Positions 35,537 to 44,345 of a DNA stretch of 64,000 nucleotides are shown piece by piece. The translations under genes were made by a program, and so were the position numbers. Under the pieces are notes generated by a model, which saw nothing but the letters and a program-made list of their open reading frames with translations, did not search any database and was not told where the DNA came from. The DNA is from Planctomycetaceae bacterium (GTDB lineage Bacteria; Planctomycetota; UBA1135; GCA-002686595): positions 159,892 through 223,891 of the forward strand of contig WYBT01000004.1 of NCBI GenBank assembly GCA_011525785.1, in the 5' to 3' direction. How positions within the stretch are numbered: position 1 is the first letter of the stretch; each line of letters opens with the position of its first letter.

Positions 35537-37276
35537 TCAGTTGCAGAGCGTGAACTGCAGCGCGTTGGTCAGCCCGGTGGGGTTGGGACTGGCCGGGTCG
35601 CGGTGCCAGCACTGCATGTAGCAGGTCGTGCCCGCGCCCAGGTTGAGGCTCGCAGCGTAGGCGTGGGTGAACGCCATGCTGAAGACGCCCGAGCAGTTGT
35701 CGGGGCCCGGGGTTCCGCCGGAGTTCGCCAGCGTGGTGCGGATCGTCGGCGCCTGGACGCACCAGGTTCCACCCTGGAACGGCGCAGCGGCCGGCGCGAA
35801 GCCGAAGAAGAACATCCCGCTCTTGTTGTTGATCACCGAGGTCGCGCGCACGACGAAGTTGTCGAGGCCGCCGAGCGTGGGATGCCCGCTGTAGTCCATC
35901 GTCGGCGCGCAGCCCTGGCTGTTGGTCTTGGCCGTGCAGTACGTGACCGGCCTCGCGCAGTACTGCGGCAGGCAGGCGTTCGAAGCCCAGGCGCGCATGT
36001 CGGCGACGCTGAGCGGATGGAAGTAGGTCGTGATGTTCGACAGTCCGCCGGGGCACAGGTGGCAGTAGCTCATGATCGTGCCCACGTTCGTGCAGCTCTG
36101 CGAAGTCTGGCACGAGCCGAAGTAGCCCGACGGCGCACAGCTGTCGGCCGGCGTCGGGCAGTAGTCGTGCGTGTGCGGCGCGGCGAAGTTGTGGCCGATC
36201 TCGTGCGCAACGACCATGAAGTCCCAGTTGCCGGAGTTCACGCTGACCGGGAAGTTCACGCCCGAATCGATGTTGCCCGAGACCGAGAAGTTGTAGGGCG
36301 CGTTGCACAGACCGGGCAGCCAGGCGACTCCCCCGCCGAGCGGCGCGCCGGAGATGAAGGCCCCCAGGTGCGCGCCAGCGGGAATGCCGCCCGACCACGC
36401 GCTCTGGAATTCGAACAGCATGTCCACGGAGTTGCCGCCCCAGTCGGGCGTGCTCCACGGATCGGCGGGCGTCGAGTACAGCCCGACGTACGGATAGGTC
36501 AGCACGGTCTGGATCTGCTCCTCGTAGCGGTAGCTGATCCAGGTCAGCAGCGAAGCGAGGTAGCTCGCCTGCGCAGCCACGTTGCCGCCGAACACCAGCG
36601 AGAGCTGGTAGTCGGTCTCGATCGCGACGCGCGCCTCGAGCAGCGTCGGCGCGGCGAGGGCCGAGATCCCCGGCGCGCCGCTGGCGTGCGGCGTCGGCGT
36701 GGCCGCGCCCATCGAAGACGGCGGCGCCAGCTCACGAGCGCGACAGGCCGGCGGCGGCTTGGCGCCCGCCGCGCGCAGCGTCGCATCCGAGACCAACACG
36801 ATCAGCGGGTCATCCCAACCGCCCGCTTCGCTCGCTCCGCTGGCCAGGTGGAACAGCTCCGCGCCGCGCCGAATCCAGCCGCGGCAGCCCAGGGAGGAGA
36901 AGGAGAGCATGACCTCGTCCGTCGGCGCGCCGCGGACATGGCCGGCCCACACGCTCATGTCCAGATCCGCGAGCTGCGCGTCGAGCGGCTGTCCGTCGAG
37001 CACGAAACCCAGGTTGCGCGACTCCAGGGGGATGCGCGTCAGTTCGAGGTCGAGTTGCGCGTCCGGCAGAGGCGCGCCCGTCAGTCGCACGCGCTCGAGC
37101 TGAGCGAGCTGGGCGAGCGCGCCCGCGCGCGGCGCCAGCTCTACGCTCGACGCGTCGCGCGAGCGCACCTCGAGCGGAAAAGCGCGTTCCTCGCGGGCGG
37201 CGTCGTTCTGTGCGGCCGTCAGGGGCAGAGCGCCGAACAGCGCGGCGCCGAGTGTGAACGAGGACAGAACCGTCAT
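35537..37276 (-). CDS. Secreted metzincin metalloprotease (M12B/M43-like) with planctomycete C-terminal module
   Basis: 579 aa from the ATG at 37276 (signal peptide MTVLSSFTLGAALFGALPLTAAQ). A propeptide-like region runs to about residue 205; the catalytic domain starts near ARVAIETDYQLSLVFGGNV. The zinc site is HEIGHNFAAPH (His358, Glu359, His362, His368) followed by the Met-turn in VGTIMSYCHLCPG. Many Cys residues (CAPSGYFGSCQTSQSC) suggest disulfides. The last 130 residues (YCTAKTNSQGCAPTMDYSG to NALQFTLCN) form the shared C-terminal module found in the trypsin-like protease and other proteins here. It is likely an extracellular protease used to digest proteins for growth. It is convergent with the VOC gene and divergent from yceI. 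Confidence 0.88.
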   Translation of the reverse strand: MTVLSSFTLGAALFGALPLTAAQNDAAREERAFPLEVRSRDASSVELAPRAGALAQLAQLERVRLTGAPLPDAQLDLELTRIPLESRNLGFVLDGQPLDAQLADLDMSVWAGHVRGAPTDEVMLSFSSLGCRGWIRRGAELFHLASGASEAGGWDDPLIVLVSDATLRAAGAKPPPACRARELAPPSSMGAATPTPHASGAPGISALAAPTLLEARVAIETDYQLSLVFGGNVAAQASYLASLLTWISYRYEEQIQTVLTYPYVGLYSTPADPWSTPDWGGNSVDMLFEFQSAWSGGIPAGAHLGAFISGAPLGGGVAWLPGLCNAPYNFSVSGNIDSGVNFPVSVNSGNWDFMVVAHEIGHNFAAPHTHDYCPTPADSCAPSGYFGSCQTSQSCTNVGTIMSYCHLCPGGLSNITTYFHPLSVADMRAWASNACLPQYCARPVTYCTAKTNSQGCAPTMDYSGHPTLGGLDNFVVRATSVINNKSGMFFFGFAPAAAPFQGGTWCVQAPTIRTTLANSGGTPGPDNCSGVFSMAFTHAYAASLNLGAGTTCYMQCWHRDPASPNPTGLTNALQFTLCN

Positions 37277-37499
37277 GGGAGTTTCTCGAGGGGGGGCGGG
37301 GGAGCGCCGGCGCGGAAGAGTGATCAGCCTCTCGACCGAGCGCCCGAAAATGTTCAAAGTCCGTTCAGGCGTGCCCTTCGTACTTCCACAAGCATCGCAG
37401 GCAACACAAGTTTCCGCGAGTTCGCTCGAGCCACGCCTCCCGGCGCCCCGTCGGCGCCAACAGCGCGGATGCGTTCGAGCGGACCTCTCTCTCTCACCC
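37277..37499. promoter_or_regulatory. Divergent promoter region (metzincin gene / yceI)
   Basis: 223 bp between divergent starts. It contains one AT-rich patch on the plus strand, GAAAATGTTCAAAGTCC at about 37346-37362, and a CT-rich run just before the YceI start. A promoter is expected on both sides, but I see no consensus -35/-10 pair, operator repeat or RNA structure. Confidence 0.3.
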
Positions 37500-38111
37500 A
37501 TGAAGATCCTCCCCATCCTGGTCCTGACCCTCTCCGTCCCGGCCGTCGCTCTGACTGCCGCTTCCCTCACGCCCGCTTCCGCACCCGTTGCGGCGTCGGC
37601 GACGAGCGAAGCAGTCAAGTTCAAGATCGACAGCGGCCACTCGAGCGTGCTGTTCCGCGTCAAGCACTTCGGCGTGAGCAACTTCTACGGGCGCTTCAAC
37701 AAGATCGGCGGCGAGATCAGCTGGGACGCCAAGAACCCCGAGGCCTCGTCGATCTCGATCGAGATCGACGCCGCCAGCGTCGACTCCAACGACAAGGGCC
37801 GCGACGACCACCTGCGCAACACCGACTTCTTGAGCGCCAAGGAGTTCCCGACCATCACCTTCAAGTCCAAGTCGGTGAAGAAGAAGGGCGACAAGCTCGA
37901 GCTGACGGGCGATCTGACGTTGCACGGCGTCACCAAGTCCGTCACCACCGCCGTCGAGTTCACCGGCGAAGGCGAGACGCCCTTCGGCTATCGCGCGGGC
38001 TTCGAGGCCAGCTTCGAGATCAAGCGCTCGGAGTTCGGCGTGTCGGGCGTCCCCGGCGGCGTCGGCGAGGACGTGCGCATCACGGTCGCGCTCGAGGGCG
38101 TGAAGGCCTGA
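37500..38111 (+). CDS. YceI-family periplasmic protein
   Basis: 203 aa. Signal peptide MKILPILVLTLSVPAVALTAASLTPASA, then the YceI lipocalin-like fold: VKFKIDSGHSSVLFRVKHFGVSNFYGRFNKIGGEI (core SGHSSVLFRVKH), DDHLRNTDFLSAKEFPTITFKS and LTGDLTLHGVTKSVTTAVEF. The domain and spacing are standard. YceI proteins bind isoprenoid lipids such as ubiquinone precursors in the periplasm and are often induced by alkaline or osmotic stress. The start is the ATG at 37500, which gives the signal peptide; an upstream in-frame reading lacks a hydrophobic start. It has a strong hairpin terminator 39 bp downstream and is convergent with the long CarboxypepD_reg protein. Confidence 0.93.
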   Translation: MKILPILVLTLSVPAVALTAASLTPASAPVAASATSEAVKFKIDSGHSSVLFRVKHFGVSNFYGRFNKIGGEISWDAKNPEASSISIEIDAASVDSNDKGRDDHLRNTDFLSAKEFPTITFKSKSVKKKGDKLELTGDLTLHGVTKSVTTAVEFTGEGETPFGYRAGFEASFEIKRSEFGVSGVPGGVGEDVRITVALEGVKA

Positions 38112-38150
38112 GCGGCTCGCGAGCTTCGCGAACAAGGCTCGTCAGAACGG

Positions 38151-38186
38151 TCGGGCGCGTCGGAGGAGCACCTCGGACGCGCCCGA
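38151..38186. terminator. Bidirectional hairpin terminator after yceI
   Basis: A 16-bp stem (TCGGGCGCGTCGGAGG at 38151-38166 against CCTCGGACGCGCCCGA at 38171-38186) with one mismatch and a 4-nt loop AGCA. ACTCTTTGC follows on the plus strand. It lies between the convergent yceI and CarboxypepD_reg genes, suited to terminate both transcripts. Confidence 0.8.
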
Positions 38187-38278
38187 ACTCTTTGCTCGTC
38201 GCAACGCGCTGCGGCCGGACGGCGCTGTGCGCGCGCCATCTGCTTCCCGTGCGAACACTCGCGCCGCAGCGTCAACGG

Positions 38279-41179
38279 TCAGGGCTGTTCGAACTCCACC
38301 ACGCGGGCCTCGTGCTCCTTGAGCGTGAGGTCCTTGCGCGGCCGGGTGCGGCCCTCGCGGCGCGGATCGATCTCGACGCGCCACTTTCCCGGCGCGAGGC
38401 CGCGCACCTGCGCCCGGCCGATGGAGTCGAGCACCTGCACTCGCACCTCGCGCTCTCCAGCTTCGTTCTTGGGGCCGTCGAGGCGCCGCAGTACGAGGCG
38501 CGGGCGCGGATTGGAGCGATCGAAAAGCGCCACTTCGACGCGCAGGCTCGCGGCTGCCTCGAGCACCAGATCGCCCAGATCCCGCTCGTCGCCGACCGAC
38601 GGCGTGAACGGCTTGGTTTCGAGGCGCTGGTGCTGTGGGTGGCGGACTTCGATCGCGATGCGTTCTGCGGGCGCGCCCAGGATCGTGAAGCGACCGTCGG
38701 CGCCGGTGAGCGGGATCGACGCCGTGTCGATGCGCTGGAACGGCGAAGCCCGTCGGTCGCGCGGGCGCGCCGAAGGCTGCCAGCGGCCGACCGTGATGCG
38801 CGCGCCTTCGAGCGGCGCGCCCGACTTGTCCACCACGCGGCCGACCAGCGCCGTGCGCGCGATCACGATGTCGAACGTGTGATTGTCGCCGTCGTAGGAC
38901 AGCGACTCGGAGGACGGCACGAGCAAGTCGGCGTGGAACACGCTGACCTTCCAATCGCCGGCGCCCAGCTGCTCGAAGCGATAGCGCCCCTCCGCGTCGG
39001 TGCGCGCGCGCAGCGCCCCGTCTCGCGTCCACGCCCGCGGATGCGGCGAGTTGGGCGCGGTGAGCGTGACCACTGCGTTCGCCAGCGGCCTGCGCGCGAG
39101 GCTCACACGTCCGCTCAGCACTCCGCGCGGCAACGCAAACAGATCGAGCTGGGTCTCGCCCTCGAGCGGCAGTGCGATCGACGCGAAGGTGCGGCGGTGC
39201 TCGTCGGCGCTGCGCGGCGCTCCGATGCGCGGCTCGAGCAGCGTTGCGTGGTACGCGCCGGGCGTGAGCCCTTCGAAACGGCACACCCCTTCCGAATCGG
39301 ACAGGCCCTCGAGTTCGAGGTAGCGCTGGGCTTCGATGCGGCTGATGTCGACCTGCCCGTCGCGCCGCAGCATCACCTTGCGCGAAGGCGCTGGCGCGCC
39401 GGAGGCGTCGAAGACGTGCACAGCGAGCACTGGCCCCGCGCTCAGCCCGATCTCGATCCGCCCCGACGCGGAGCTGAAGCACACTTCGAGCGGCGCGCTC
39501 GCCGCGTAGTGCTCCAGGCGCGCGACGGCCCAGCCACAGTCGATGCGCTCGCCCCACACGTGCGTGTGGCCGTGCGCGTCGGTGGGGTCGCTGCGGAACT
39601 GCGTGGACTCGCCGGTGCTGATCGGCGGCGACAACACGGATGCCAACGCACCGGGCCCCATGAGCAGCGCCACGCGCGCGCCGGCGAGCGGACGGCCGGT
39701 CGACAGGTCGCTCACGCGGAACTCGAGTTTGGGGCGCGGCTCGAGCTCGAGCGCCGGCAGCTCGACGCTCGCGCCAGCGGGCAGACTGAAGTCTGCGGTC
39801 TCGGCCGAGAAGTAGCCCTCCGCGCGAACGCTCAGCCGCACGCGCGCGCCCGGATCGACGGCGCGATCGGTGCGCAGGAACAGCTGTCCATCCGCTCCCG
39901 TCGCGGAGCGCGTCCCGAGGTTGCGCGACGTTCCGTCCACCTCGCGCACGAGCGCCGTCGCCTTCGGTGTCGCGAGCGTTGCGCCAGTGCCCCGGTCTCG
40001 TACGACCAGCTTGATGCTGGCGACGGCGCCGACGACGAGCTCCACGTCGCGCTCGCCGCCGCGGACCTCCAGAGCGCCCTCGAAGCCCCAGTCCTCGCTG
40101 CGCGGGTCCTCCGTGGGAGCGAACACTTGGAGGCGCGCGAGAGCGCCGCTCGAGATGCCCTGCAGGGTGAACTCACCCGCAGGCCCCAACTTCGCGCTCC
40201 TCGAGCTGGGCTGCACATCGGCGCGCTCGCCCTCGGCTTCTTCGAGCGGCCGGGCGCGCACTTCGAGGTCCGCCAAGCGCGGAGCGTTGGCGCCGGGCTC
40301 GATCGTCACGCGCCCTTCGATCGTCGAAGTGGGCGGGAAGCGCAGTTCCAGGCGCGACTCGTCACGCCACTCCAAGCGCTCCGCGCTGCGTGCGACGAAG
40401 TCGGGATGCTCGGGTGAGTGCACCAGCAAGGCCCACGGTCCCACTGGCTGCGGAGGCAAGTTGAAGCTGCCGTCCGCGGCGCTCTGACCGAGGATCACAC
40501 CGCGTTCGCCGGGCGCTGAGCCGAGCGCGGGGCGCACGACGCTGTCGGGGCGAATCAACCACGCGCCCGCGACGGGAAAGCCCTCCGCGGAGAGCACCCG
40601 CCCCGCGAGCACGAGTCCGGGCAGCAACTCGATCTCGCCGAGGTCGGTCGTGCGGCCACCAACCGCAGTCACGCCGTCGATGTCGCGCGGCGCGTGCTCG
40701 TTCGCGCGCAGAGCCAGGCGCATCACACCGATGGGCGCGGGAGCGATCGAGAAGCGGCCGTCGGGCCCCGAGCGCGTCTCGCCGAGCTTGCGCTCCGGCC
40801 CCTGCCAGGCGCGCGCGTCGAGCGGCGCCTCGGGACCGCGCTCGGCGAGGGCGTACAGCACGCGCACGTCCGGAACAGGTTGGCCCAATGAGTCCACCAC
40901 CCGTCCGATCATCTGCGTGCGAGCCCGCGCTTCGCGTTCGTCTCGCGCGCGCTCCGCGGCGCTCGGACCGAGCGCGTCGCGCGCCTCGCTCGACTGGGGC
41001 TCGACAACCGTAGACACGCGCTCCTCGAGCGTCGCGTCGAGCGAGTCAGCCGGCGCGGCGGGCGCCACGGGCAGCGCGCTCTCCGGCTTCGCACCGAGCG
41101 TGGGCTCCGCGCTGATCCACCACGTCAGCAGCGCTACGCCCAAGGCGAGCGACAAGAGCGCGATCAGCAGCGTTCGCAT
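38279..41179 (-). CDS. Large membrane-anchored protein with repeated CarboxypepD_reg-like domains
   Basis: 966 aa. An N-terminal hydrophobic anchor (MRTLLIALLSLALGVALLTWW) is followed by a Pro/Ala/Glu-rich linker, then a chain of about eight beta-sandwich domains of the CarboxypepD_reg/CnaB-like type, about 90-110 residues each. Each begins with a phrase like IGRVVDSLGQPVPDVRVLYA, LAGRVLSAEGFPVAGAWLI, IEGRVTIEPG, LSGRVSLARRPLANAVVTL or VGRVVDKSGAPLEGARITV, and includes YRFEQLGAGDWKVSV-type turns. Comparable planctomycete proteins are common and uncharacterised; they may bind other surface proteins or polysaccharides. Start ATG 41179. It lies on the same strand as the peroxiredoxin gene, 133 bp upstream of it. 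An antisense open frame of 1604 codons overlies it but is rejected. Confidence 0.82.
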   Translation of the reverse strand: MRTLLIALLSLALGVALLTWWISAEPTLGAKPESALPVAPAAPADSLDATLEERVSTVVEPQSSEARDALGPSAAERARDEREARARTQMIGRVVDSLGQPVPDVRVLYALAERGPEAPLDARAWQGPERKLGETRSGPDGRFSIAPAPIGVMRLALRANEHAPRDIDGVTAVGGRTTDLGEIELLPGLVLAGRVLSAEGFPVAGAWLIRPDSVVRPALGSAPGERGVILGQSAADGSFNLPPQPVGPWALLVHSPEHPDFVARSAERLEWRDESRLELRFPPTSTIEGRVTIEPGANAPRLADLEVRARPLEEAEGERADVQPSSRSAKLGPAGEFTLQGISSGALARLQVFAPTEDPRSEDWGFEGALEVRGGERDVELVVGAVASIKLVVRDRGTGATLATPKATALVREVDGTSRNLGTRSATGADGQLFLRTDRAVDPGARVRLSVRAEGYFSAETADFSLPAGASVELPALELEPRPKLEFRVSDLSTGRPLAGARVALLMGPGALASVLSPPISTGESTQFRSDPTDAHGHTHVWGERIDCGWAVARLEHYAASAPLEVCFSSASGRIEIGLSAGPVLAVHVFDASGAPAPSRKVMLRRDGQVDISRIEAQRYLELEGLSDSEGVCRFEGLTPGAYHATLLEPRIGAPRSADEHRRTFASIALPLEGETQLDLFALPRGVLSGRVSLARRPLANAVVTLTAPNSPHPRAWTRDGALRARTDAEGRYRFEQLGAGDWKVSVFHADLLVPSSESLSYDGDNHTFDIVIARTALVGRVVDKSGAPLEGARITVGRWQPSARPRDRRASPFQRIDTASIPLTGADGRFTILGAPAERIAIEVRHPQHQRLETKPFTPSVGDERDLGDLVLEAAASLRVEVALFDRSNPRPRLVLRRLDGPKNEAGEREVRVQVLDSIGRAQVRGLAPGKWRVEIDPRREGRTRPRKDLTLKEHEARVVEFEQP

Positions 41180-41312
41180 GCCAAGAGTAGAGGGCGCGGG
41201 TCGCGTTCAGCGCGGTCTTCACGCCGCACTCGATGGGCGCATCGGCCAAAGCGCCGCGGCGTCCCACGCCCCCCAGACTACACAGCCCGCCGCGCGCACG
41301 GCGCGGGAGCGC

Positions 41313-41765
41313 TCAGCCCAGCTTCGCCAGAGCCGCCTTCACGGCGCCCATGTCGCGCGCTTCGGGGGTCTTCTCCTGAACCTGAACGAAGGCCACCTTG
41401 CCGTTCTTGTCGACGATCACGGTCGCGCGGTGGCTGATGAAGCCGGCCGGGTGCAGGAGGTCGTACAGCTTGGTGACGTCGAGCTTGGGGTCGGCCAAGA
41501 GCTCGTGCTTGATGCCGCGCTCCTTGCGCCAGGCCTTGTGCGACCAGGTCGAGTCGCGGCTGATCCCGACCACCACGGCGCCGGGGACGTTGAGCGTCTG
41601 ATCGGTCGACAGCGAGCAGTTCTCCTTCTCGCAGGTCGGGCTCCAGTCGAGCGGGTACCACAGGAGCACGACGTTCTTGCCGCGCTGCGCGGAGAGCTTC
41701 CAGTCCTGCTCGTCCTGGGTCTTGAGGGTGAAATCGGGGGCGACGGCGCCGACTTGGATGGCCAT
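41313..41765 (-). CDS. bcp: Peroxiredoxin, PrxQ/Bcp type
   Basis: 150 aa, cytosolic. The thioredoxin-fold peroxidase begins VGAVAPDFTLKTQDEQDW; WYPLDWSPTCEKENCSL holds the peroxidatic Cys and, five residues later, the resolving Cys, the C-x4-C spacing of the atypical two-cysteine PrxQ/Bcp subfamily. VVVGISRDSTWSHKAWRK and LADPKLDVTKLYDLLHPAGF follow. It reduces hydrogen peroxide and alkyl hydroperoxides with a thioredoxin partner. The chosen start (ATG at 41765) removes an Arg/Pro-rich upstream stretch that would not fit the fold. It is on the same strand as the CarboxypepD_reg gene downstream and 159 bp from the pterin dehydratase gene. Interesting: the candidate selenocysteine redoxin elsewhere in the window belongs to a related thiol-redox fold. 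Confidence 0.88.
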   Translation of the reverse strand: MAIQVGAVAPDFTLKTQDEQDWKLSAQRGKNVVLLWYPLDWSPTCEKENCSLSTDQTLNVPGAVVVGISRDSTWSHKAWRKERGIKHELLADPKLDVTKLYDLLHPAGFISHRATVIVDKNGKVAFVQVQEKTPEARDMGAVKAALAKLG

Positions 41766-41924
41766 GGGTGCTGGGGCGGGGTTGAAAGGGAATCGAGGCG
41801 TGTGGGAGCGAACTCCGCGGCGCACACGCTGCGACGAGCGGAGCGCCGACCCGCGGGGCCTCGAATCCAACCGCGGGAGCGGGCGCGAAGTTTAGAGCGC
41901 TCCGAGGGCAACCTCCAGCACGCG

Positions 41925-42275
41925 TCAGAGTCGCTCGGTCGCGCCGTCCGTGCGCAGGCGTTCGATCTTCGCGGCGAGCACGAAGTCCGCGCGGCAGAGT
42001 CCGTCCGCGCTGTGGGTCCACAGCGTGACCGTGACCGAGCCCCAGCGCAGCAGCAGGTCGGGGTGATGGCCTTCGCGCTCGGCCAGTTCGCCGATGGCGT
42101 TGACGAAGGCCAGCGCGCGCGCGAAGTCGGGAAACTCGAAGCTCCGCTCGAGGTGATGCTCCTCGACCACGCGCCACGGCGTCGGCAGCTGGCTCGCGAG
42201 GGCGTTCAGAGCTTCGCCCCGCAGCGCGCTTGCGCCGGCCCGGCAAGGTTCACAGCGCTCGTGCTCGAGTCCCAT
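41925..42275 (-). CDS. phhB: Pterin-4a-carbinolamine dehydratase
   Basis: 116 aa. The PCD/DCoH fold shows the catalytic region [22 protein letters not shown] (two adjacent His) followed by [16 protein letters not shown], preceded by [22 protein letters not shown]. The enzyme dehydrates 4a-hydroxytetrahydrobiopterin after aromatic amino acid hydroxylation; in many bacteria it also serves tetrahydropterin or molybdopterin metabolism, which matches the molybdenum enzyme further along. The start is the ATG at 42275. It is divergent from thiD with 60 bp between starts. No phenylalanine hydroxylase gene is nearby, so the specific role is uncertain. Confidence 0.88.
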   Translation of the reverse strand: MGLEHERCEPCRAGASALRGEALNALASQLPTPWRVVEEHHLERSFEFPDFARALAFVNAIGELAEREGHHPDLLLRWGSVTVTLWTHSADGLCRADFVLAAKIERLRTDGATERL

Positions 42276-42335
42276 GCGCGCTTGGTCGTTGCGTCGTTCG
42301 CATTGCGTCGGGCGCAGACCATACTCCTCGCGCCC

Positions 42336-43145
42336 ATGTCCGACACTCCCAAGATTGCCCTCACCATCGCGGGCTCCGATCCCTCCGGCGGAGCTGGTAT
42401 CCAAGCCGACCTCAAGACCTTCTCCGCCTATGGTGTCTACGGCGCGAGCGCCATCGCCGCGCTGACCGCGCAGAACACGCGCGAGGTGACGGCCATCCAC
42501 GACCCGCCGCCGCAGTTCCTCGCCGCGCAGCTCGATGCGGTCTTCTCCGACCTCGCGGTCGACGCCACCAAGCTCGGCATGCTCTCGAACGCGGCGCTGA
42601 TCGAGCTCGCGGCGCACAAGCTCGTGCAGCATCGCGCGCGCAACCTCGTGCTCGATCCGGTGATGGTCTCCAAGGGCGGCGCGCGGCTGCTCGAGGTCAG
42701 CGCCATCGACGCGCTGCGCACGAAGCTGCTGCCGCTGGCGGAGGTGCTGACGCCCAATCTGCCCGAGGCCGCAGTGCTGCTCGAGCGGAGCGAGGGCGCG
42801 GTGCTCGCAGACCTCGAGGGCGCCGGGCGAGCGCTGCTCGCACTCGGGCCCAAGTGCGTCGTGCTCAAGGGCGGCCACGCTGGCGGCGCGCACAGCGACG
42901 ATCTGGTGTTCGAGCAGGACGTCGTGGCGCGCTTGCCGGCGCGGCGCACGCCGTCGAACAACACGCACGGCACGGGCTGCACGTTCTCGGCAGCGATCGC
43001 AGCGGGACTCGCCAAGGGCAAGACGCGCGAACAGGCCGTGATGAGCGCCAAGCGCTACATCAGCGCGGCCATCGAAGGTTCGCGCGATTGGAAGCTCGGC
43101 GGAGGTCACGGGCCCGTCCACCACTTCCACAAGTGGTGGACGTGA
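42336..43145 (+). CDS. thiD: Hydroxymethylpyrimidine (phosphate) kinase ThiD
   Basis: 269 aa, ribokinase fold of the ThiD type. [22 protein letters not shown] is the N-terminal signature (core [18 protein letters not shown]), then [64 protein letters not shown] and the catalytic anion-hole motif [21 protein letters not shown]. It phosphorylates HMP to HMP-PP in thiamine biosynthesis (cytosol). The start is the ATG at 42336; the long open frame upstream is a shadow. It is divergent from the pterin dehydratase. A hairpin overlaps its last codons (see separate entry). No TPP riboswitch fits in the 60-bp upstream gap. Confidence 0.95.
   Translation: MSDTPKIALTIAGSDPSGGAGIQADLKTFSAYGVYGASAIAALTAQNTREVTAIHDPPPQFLAAQLDAVFSDLAVDATKLGMLSNAALIELAAHKLVQHRARNLVLDPVMVSKGGARLLEVSAIDALRTKLLPLAEVLTPNLPEAAVLLERSEGAVLADLEGAGRALLALGPKCVVLKGGHAGGAHSDDLVFEQDVVARLPARRTPSNNTHGTGCTFSAAIAAGLAKGKTREQAVMSAKRYISAAIEGSRDWKLGGGHGPVHHFHKWWT
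43115..43142 (+). terminator. Hairpin in the last codons of thiD
   Basis: Perfect 12-bp inverted repeat, CGTCCACCACTT (43115-43126) and AAGTGGTGGACG (43131-43142), loop CCAC, ending immediately before the TGA stop at 43143-43145. It encodes part of [10 protein letters not shown]. As an RNA stem at the end of the coding region it could act as terminator or 3'-end stabiliser, but there is no following T run. Confidence 0.45.
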
Positions 43146-43199
43146 GCGCGTTCCACAACTGATGGACATCGGCGCGCGGTTCGCGCGCTCGTCCCGCGC

Positions 43200-43973
43200 T
43201 CAGGCGTCGGCGTCGAGCGGCGCTGCGCAGGCGCGCTTGGCTCCGCAGCACGGGCTCGAATTCTCCTCGGCCGCGAACAGCTGCGGGGCCGATCCAAAAG
43301 CGCCGAGGAAAGCGTCGTTGTGCCCGGAGCGCTCGAAGCTCGCGCCCAGGCGCGCTTCGCGCCAGGCGAAGTGGTTGGTGACCGCCACCACGCGCGCGTC
43401 GAGCTGCTCGAACGGCTGGTACCACACGTTGTAGGGCATCTTGCAGCACTCGCGGTCCGGCATGGCGGAGCCGCACAGCTCGAACGCGTCCCCTACCTTG
43501 GCCCGGAAGTGCTCGCCGTCGCTGGCGACATCGAGCGGAACGCTCTCCACGGCCAACACCGAGCCAAGCTCTTCGCCATGCGCCTCGCGCAGCCAGCGGA
43601 CGGCCGCTTCGCGCTGCGCCGGCTGGGCCTTCGAGTCGACGTAGATCACGCACTGGCGCGCCCCGTCGTTCGCGAGGTTGCTCGAAGACCCGACCGCCGC
43701 CGCGAGTTCGACCCCGGCCAGCGTGACGCCGTGGTACACGCCGCCGTCGAGCCGCCAGGCGAGCAGCGCGCGCTCGCCCTGGGTGGTCAACTCGCCGTTG
43801 TAGTGGCACGCGCCGCCGTACACCGACGCGTTGCGCGCTTCGACGTAAGCGCCCCACGGCGCGCAATCGGCGACGCCGGGCTCCGGGCTCAGGCCGCAAC
43901 CCGAGCCGCAGCACAGGAACTTGGCGCCGAGCGCGCCGCTCAGGGCCAACGAGAGAACGAGGAGGGTCTTCAT
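43200..43973 (-). CDS. DUF1326-like exported protein
   Basis: 257 aa. A signal peptide (MKTLLVLSLALSGALGA) is followed by a cysteine-rich mature N-terminus (KFLCCGSGCGLSPEPGVADCAPWGAY). The body resembles DUF1326: WGAYVEARNASVYGGACHYNGE, TQGERALLAWRLDGGVYHGV, VTLAGVELAAAV and ARQCVIYVDSKAQPAQREA. A Cys-rich tail (SSPCCGAKRACAA) ends the protein. DUF1326 is uncharacterised. The many Cys suggest metal binding or redox work, but that is inference. The start is the ATG at 43973. It is separated by 109 bp from the molybdenum hydroxylase operon on the same strand and is convergent with thiD. Confidence 0.72.
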   Translation of the reverse strand: MKTLLVLSLALSGALGAKFLCCGSGCGLSPEPGVADCAPWGAYVEARNASVYGGACHYNGELTTQGERALLAWRLDGGVYHGVTLAGVELAAAVGSSSNLANDGARQCVIYVDSKAQPAQREAAVRWLREAHGEELGSVLAVESVPLDVASDGEHFRAKVGDAFELCGSAMPDRECCKMPYNVWYQPFEQLDARVVAVTNHFAWREARLGASFERSGHNDAFLGAFGSAPQLFAAEENSSPCCGAKRACAAPLDADA

Positions 43974-44082
43974 GGTGAGTGGGCTTCTCCGCGTGCGTGC
44001 GGGACTCTGCCGTGATCGGCGATCGGGCCGCGCTTGTCAATCCCCGCGCGCAACGCGAGGCCGGAATCGAGCCGGGGGCGCG

Positions 44083-44331
44083 CTAGGCGGACGGAGGAGC
44101 GGAGGGCTCGCCTTCGAGCAGCGAACGGAAGCAAACGCGGCCGCGGCGGCAGTCGTCGGGCTGAACCGGATCCTTGTCGGGGCCGAGGCGATCGGCGGTG
44201 AGCGCGCACCAGCAATCGTTCGAGGCGTCCAGGACGTCGGCGCTGGTCTGCGCCGGCCGCCCGAGCAGGTAGTACTTCTTGCTGCGCAACTTGGCGCAGA
44301 TCGGGAAGCGTTGTTCGATGCGCTCGTTCAT
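44083..44331 (-). CDS. Small cysteine-rich protein of unknown function in molybdenum hydroxylase operon
   Basis: 82 aa from the ATG at 44331. Five Cys (12, 40, 42, 60, 67) occur in a compact fold: RFPICAKLRSKKYYLL, then ASNDCWCALTADRLG, then PDDCRRGRVCFRSLL. The C-terminal 13 residues are Pro/Ser-rich. The Cys pattern could bind zinc or an iron-sulfur cluster. It starts 14 bp after the stop of the FAD subunit, so it is clearly part of the same transcript. Candidate roles are a maturation factor, electron-transfer partner or small subunit. It is not recognised as a named family and has no similarity to XdhC/PaoD maturation chaperones (far too short). Confidence 0.7.
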   Translation of the reverse strand: MNERIEQRFPICAKLRSKKYYLLGRPAQTSADVLDASNDCWCALTADRLGPDKDPVQPDDCRRGRVCFRSLLEGEPSAPPSA

Positions 44332-44345
44332 GGTGGGCGTTCCCG

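Noticed and set aside
35603..40417. A 1604-codon open frame on the plus strand, antisense to the metzincin and CarboxypepD_reg genes
   Set aside because: It runs through the metzincin, yceI and CarboxypepD_reg loci in a frame rich in Arg, Ala, Gln and His with no recognisable domain. Antisense open frames of this length arise from GC-rich codon bias. The real genes have clear domains.
42276..42335. TPP riboswitch before thiD
   Set aside because: Only 60 bp separate thiD from the divergent gene, too short, and no conserved CUGAGA-like core was seen.
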